A stretch of DNA of 10,373 nucleotides from Pseudonocardiaceae bacterium (lineage in GTDB: Bacteria > Actinomycetota > Actinomycetes > Mycobacteriales > Pseudonocardiaceae), in NCBI GenBank assembly GCA_025937115.1, contig JAICSB010000078.1, positions 1 to 10,373 of the forward strand, in the 5' to 3' direction. Below the pieces are notes generated by a model, which had not been told where the DNA came from, made no database searches, and saw only the letters and a list, made by a program, of their open reading frames with translations. Shown here one piece after another: positions 7,787 through 10,373 of the stretch. Position 1 is the stretch's first letter; the number at the start of each line of letters is the position of its first letter. The translations under genes and the position numbers were made by a program.

Positions 7787-7788
7787 GG
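7765..7788 (+). promoter_or_regulatory. MraZ operator: three GTGG repeats, 10-bp period
   Basis: GTGG occurs at 7765, 7775 and 7785, one helical turn apart, within TTGACA...TAAGGTGG. Known MraZ operators are direct TGGG-type pentamers separated by 5 nt upstream of mraZ, so spacing and place both fit. Bound protein would cover the promoter spacer and -10, consistent with autorepression of the dcw operon. Confidence 0.8.
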
Positions 7789-7792
7789 CTCA

Positions 7793-7818
7793 CCATGGAG
7801 CATAGGGGTGCTCCATGG
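7793..7818 (+). other. Perfect 10-bp hairpin in the mraZ leader
   Basis: CCATGGAGCA (7793-7802) and TGCTCCATGG (7809-7818) are exact reverse complements around a 6-nt loop TAGGGG. With the predicted start near 7793, the hairpin would form the 5' end of the mRNA, where it could protect the transcript or influence ribosome loading. The loop presents AGGGG. Confidence 0.6.
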
Positions 7819-7835
7819 CCGGTCCGTCGGCCTAG
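7815..7835 (+). other. Possible six-codon upstream ORF in the mraZ leader
   Basis: ATG at 7815 follows AGGGG (7804-7808) by 6 nt and encodes MAGPSA, ending in TAG at 7833-7835. That stop overlaps the first bases of the mraZ ribosome site AGGAGG (7834-7839). Translation is not shown; the ATG lies in the hairpin stem. Confidence 0.2.
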
Positions 7836-7849
7836 GAGGTGGGGTGGCC

Positions 7850-8281
7850 GTGTTCCTTGGCACACACACTCCCCGGCTCGACGACAAGGGGCGGCTGACG
7901 TTGCCAGCGAAATTCCGTGACGCGCTCGCAGGGGGGCTGATGGTCACCAAGGGCCAGGATCACTGCCTCTTTGTGTTCCCGCGTGCTGAGTTCGAGGAGA
8001 TGGCCCGCAAGGTGGCCCAGGCGCCGTTCACCAACGAGGCAGTGCGGGCCTACCAGCGCTACCTGTTCGCCGGCACCGATGAACAACGCCCGGACGGGCA
8101 AGGCCGCATCTCGATCGCGGCCGAGCTGCGGCGCTACGCCGGGCTGAGCAAGGACTGCGCGGTGATCGGAGCGATCAACCGTTTGGAGATCTGGGACAGC
8201 GCGGCGTGGCAGCGCTACCTGGAGGAACACGAGGAGTCCTACGCGCAGGCGCAGGAGGCGGTGTTGCCTGGCGTGATGTGA
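7850..8281 (+). CDS. mraZ: Transcriptional regulator MraZ
   Basis: A 143-residue protein, the usual length of actinobacterial MraZ. It has two AbrB-like swapped-hairpin halves, each with a DXXXR motif: D11-R15 in LDDKGRL and D82-R86 in PDGQGRI. MraZ forms ring-shaped oligomers, binds repeats in its own promoter and controls dcw genes. The GTG at 7850 gives the conserved start [22 protein letters not shown] at 7834-7839 precedes it by 10 nt. An in-frame GTG at 7844 is too close to that site, and the frame extends to 7808 through the leader hairpin, which is unlikely to be coding. The gene is first in a rightward operon and has an operator-bearing promoter. A 202-bp gap separates it from rsmH. 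Confidence 0.96.
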   Translation: MFLGTHTPRLDDKGRLTLPAKFRDALAGGLMVTKGQDHCLFVFPRAEFEEMARKVAQAPFTNEAVRAYQRYLFAGTDEQRPDGQGRISIAAELRRYAGLSKDCAVIGAINRLEIWDSAAWQRYLEEHEESYAQAQEAVLPGVM

Positions 8282-8295
8282 CCCGGTACCACCAG

Positions 8296-8311
8296 GCCTC
8301 CGCCCGGAGGC
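8296..8311 (+). other. Short hairpin in the mraZ-rsmH gap
   Basis: GCCTCCG (8296-8302) and CGGAGGC (8305-8311) are reverse complements separated by CC, realistically a 6-bp stem with a 4-nt loop. It begins 14 nt after the mraZ stop and has no T-tract. A second imperfect stem (CGCG/CCGG arms, 8443-8464) ends 7 nt before the rsmH ribosome site. Either could modulate read-through; the rest of the 202-bp gap shows nothing clear. Confidence 0.3.
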
Positions 8312-8483
8312 GCATCGACCGTGCTCACCAGATCAACGGCGATGCGCGACAACACGGACTAGCTCCAGCCCTGACGCACCTTCCCCGGCGCCAGGATCTG
8401 GCACCGGGCGGAGACCTGGCGGCACCGAGAGGGTTTCGGATCCGCGCCGGCAATCCCGGCCGCGTGGCGTTAAGGAGAGTGCT

Positions 8484-9485
8484 GTGAGCGGAGGGAGGCT
8501 GGCGGTGGCCGATTGCTCGCAGCACGTCCCGGTCTTGCTGCACCGGTGCCTGGAGCTGCTCGGGCCCGCTCTGGCAGGGCGGCCGGCCGTGGTGCTCGAT
8601 GCCACGGTGGGTCTCGGGGGGCACGCGGCTGCGCTACTCGAGGCGCATCCTGCGCTCACCTTGATCGGTCTCGACCGTGACCCGCAAGCCATCAGGGTGG
8701 CCACCGAACGGCTGCACGCGTACTCCGGTCGCCTTCATCTGGTACACGCCGTCTACGACGAGTTGCTCGACGTGTTGGCGCGCCTTGGCGTCGCGCGTCT
8801 CGATGGTGTGCTGTTCGACCTGGGAGTGTCCTCACTGCAGCTCGACGCCGTCGAGCGCGGTTTTTCTTATGCCCGCGACGCCGTGCTGGACATGCGAATG
8901 GATTCCAGCGCCGGGCCTACTGCCGCCGACGTTCTCAACGGCTACTCGCACGCCGACCTCACCCGGGTGCTTCGGGAATACGGCGAGGAGCGCTTCGCCA
9001 GCCGCATCGCCGCTGCGGTCGTGGCGCAGCGACCGTTGCATACCACCGCGCAGTTGGTGGAGATCATCTACCAGAGTGTGCCGGCGGCCACTCGCCGCCA
9101 CGGTGGCCATCCCGCTAAGCGAACCTTCCAAGCCTTGCGGATCGAGGTCAATCGCGAGCTGGCAGCGCTGCGCGCGGCGATACCCGCGGCGCTGAATGTG
9201 CTCGCGGTCGGCGGACGGTTGGTGGCGTTGTCCTACCACTCGCTGGAGGACCGGATCGTCAAACGGGCGCTGGTTAAGCTGACCACCTCGCGTACCCCGG
9301 CCGGTCTGCCGGTTGAGCTGCCCGACCACGGCCCCGAACTGCGTACGTTGACGCGTGGGGCCGAGCGTGCCGACGTGGCCGAGACCGAGGCCAACCCGCG
9401 GGCAGCGTCAGTGCGGTTGCGCGCCGTGCAGCGGATCGCGCCGGCTCCAGAGCCCAGGTCCGGCTGGCCGGAGCCGACCCGGTGA
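8484..9485 (+). CDS. rsmH: 16S rRNA (cytosine1402-N4)-methyltransferase RsmH
   Basis: A 333-residue enzyme (formerly MraW) that N4-methylates C1402 of 16S rRNA in the ribosomal P site, using SAM. Signatures in order: HVPVLLHR (14-21), SAM motif [10 protein letters not shown] (39-47), GLDRDPQAI (62-70), FDLGVSS (111-117), [15 protein letters not shown] (126-140), the [12 protein letters not shown] helix and [12 protein letters not shown] near residues 250-261. The GTG at 8484 is preceded by AAGGAG (8472-8477) with a 6-nt spacer. Its stop overlaps the ftsL-like gene by 4 bp (GTGA). The C-terminal tail is Pro/Arg-rich, as is common in actinobacteria. Confidence 0.97.
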   Translation: MSGGRLAVADCSQHVPVLLHRCLELLGPALAGRPAVVLDATVGLGGHAAALLEAHPALTLIGLDRDPQAIRVATERLHAYSGRLHLVHAVYDELLDVLARLGVARLDGVLFDLGVSSLQLDAVERGFSYARDAVLDMRMDSSAGPTAADVLNGYSHADLTRVLREYGEERFASRIAAAVVAQRPLHTTAQLVEIIYQSVPAATRRHGGHPAKRTFQALRIEVNRELAALRAAIPAALNVLAVGGRLVALSYHSLEDRIVKRALVKLTTSRTPAGLPVELPDHGPELRTLTRGAERADVAETEANPRAASVRLRAVQRIAPAPEPRSGWPEPTR

Positions 9486-10063
9486 CGGCTCCCACCCGCA
9501 CCGCGAAGTCGGTGGCTGGCCGGGTTACCGCGCCGGCCCACCGCCGGGATACCAGCGACCAGCGGGGCCGCTCCCCGGCCGTCGCCCGCGCCTACGCTCG
9601 GCGTGCGCAGCGCACCGCGCCCCGCCACGGTTGCCCGGACAGCGCGGACGCCCGGACCCCGTTCGTGATGCTCGTGATGGCGCTATTGGCGATGGCGTTG
9701 ATCGCCACGCTGTGGTTGTCCACGGCCGCCACCGCGGACTCTTACCACTTGGAAAGCGGCCGAAAGACTGTCCGGAACCTGACCGAGCGTTCGGAAGGAC
9801 TAAGCCGAGCGGTGGCCACTCTGGAGACCGCGCCGGAGCTGGCCCGGCGGGCCCGCGAGCTGGGGATGGTCCCGGCGGGGGATCCGGCCCGGCTGATCGT
9901 CGGGTCAGACGGCACCGTCACCCTGGTCGGCGAGCCTCGCCGGGCTGTCGCACCACCACCACCGCCGGCACCGGCGGTAGCGCCCGTGCCGCCGGTGCCG
10001 ACTGAACCGGTGTCGCCCGCGCCCGTCCAACCCGCGCCGACGCAACCGGTGCCAGCGCGGTGA
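9482..10063 (+). CDS. ftsL: FtsL-like bitopic cell division protein
   Basis: A 193-residue protein with a long basic cytoplasmic N-terminus (1-59, many Arg), one membrane helix at 61-83 ([20 protein letters not shown]) and a short helical periplasm-side segment (about 88-127). [17 protein letters not shown] follows, a stretch typical of actinobacterial FtsL-type proteins. The tail from about 157 is rich in Pro, Ala and Val. FtsL recruits and activates the FtsW-FtsI septal synthase with FtsB and FtsQ. Identification rests on topology and position between rsmH and ftsI; sequence conservation in this family is low. The GTG at 9482 overlaps the rsmH stop as GTGA, and its own stop overlaps ftsI in the same way, so three genes are translationally linked. 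Confidence 0.85.
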   Translation: MTAPTRTAKSVAGRVTAPAHRRDTSDQRGRSPAVARAYARRAQRTAPRHGCPDSADARTPFVMLVMALLAMALIATLWLSTAATADSYHLESGRKTVRNLTERSEGLSRAVATLETAPELARRARELGMVPAGDPARLIVGSDGTVTLVGEPRRAVAPPPPPAPAVAPVPPVPTEPVSPAPVQPAPTQPVPAR

Positions 10064-10373
10064 CCCGGAGCCGGTCGACCAAGGTGTCTCCCCGCCGACG
10101 CCGGCGACCCTGCCGATCAGCAGGCGGTCTGCGCGGCCGCTTGGGGTTGGGTCGGGTAGTGCTCGTCCTCGCGCTGGTGGCTGCCGGACTGAAGCTCGCT
10201 GCCGTACAGGGCCTACAGGCGGCCGAACTGTCGGCACAGGCGGTGAGGCAGCGCACCACCGTGCAGACGCTGCCTGCGCAACGCGGCACGATCACTGACC
10301 GCAACGGCACGCCGCTGGCGTTCAGCGTGGAGGCCAAGGCGCTGTACGCGCAGCCGCAGCGGATCGTCACCGA
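10060..10373 (+). CDS. ftsI: Septal peptidoglycan transpeptidase FtsI/PbpB, N-terminal part
   Basis: The gene runs off the right edge after 104 codons. Visible are an Arg-rich cytoplasmic N-terminus (1-30), a single membrane helix (about 30-50, GRVVLVLALVAAGLKLAAVQ) and the start of the PBP dimerisation domain with RGTITDRNGTPLA (75-87), the hallmark after the anchor of class B penicillin-binding proteins. The transpeptidase domain with its SXXK motif lies outside the window. GTG at 10060 overlaps the ftsL stop (GTGA), the normal arrangement in this cluster. The gene's place directly after ftsL supports FtsI over an elongation PBP. Confidence 0.93.
   Translation, partial: MTRSRSTKVSPRRRRRPCRSAGGLRGRLGLGRVVLVLALVAAGLKLAAVQGLQAAELSAQAVRQRTTVQTLPAQRGTITDRNGTPLAFSVEAKALYAQPQRIVT

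Noticed and set aside
7364..7865. Open frames on both strands in the moxR-mraZ interval
   Set aside because: They show no recognisable domain, have no good ribosome sites and overlap the promoter and operators; long chance frames are expected in high-GC DNA.

Overview
The window is high-GC DNA from an actinobacterium, most likely of the Pseudonocardiales (an inference from gene content and order, not from any search). It holds the start of the division and cell wall (dcw) cluster and the accessory genes next to it: mraZ, rsmH, an ftsL-type gene and the 5' part of ftsI, with a divergent MoxR ATPase, DUF58 and transglutaminase operon and a dinB/DUF3040 region beyond.

Layout. 59-802 (+) encodes a SAM-dependent methyltransferase. 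856-2151 (+) encodes DNA polymerase IV (dinB), with a near-perfect actinobacterial LexA box just upstream. 2273-2665 (+) encodes a small DUF3040 membrane protein and converges, with a 17-bp gap, on a leftward operon: MoxR AAA+ ATPase (7331-6231), DUF58 protein (6230-4968) and a membrane transglutaminase-like protein (4971-2683). The three leftward genes abut or overlap, so they look translationally coupled. A regulatory interval of about 500 bp (7332-7849) separates moxR from the rightward dcw genes: mraZ (7850-8281), rsmH (8484-9485), ftsL-like (9482-10063) and ftsI (10060 to beyond the window). rsmH/ftsL and ftsL/ftsI are joined by GTGA overlaps.

The most interesting part is the moxR-mraZ interval. 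The mraZ promoter (TTGACA, 16 bp, TAAGGT) has three GTGG repeats at exactly 10-bp spacing inside it, matching the known MraZ operator design. Two further paired boxes of the same kind lie upstream in the opposite orientation (7573-7592 and 7687-7706). One of them matches the promoter copy at 15 of 16 positions. These could let MraZ loop DNA or extend its control to the divergent moxR operon. The mraZ leader also has a perfect 10-bp hairpin, with a Shine-Dalgarno-like loop and a possible six-codon upstream ORF.

No mobile element, CRISPR array, tRNA or rRNA was seen. The proteins belong to recognisable families; the novelty, if any, is regulatory.
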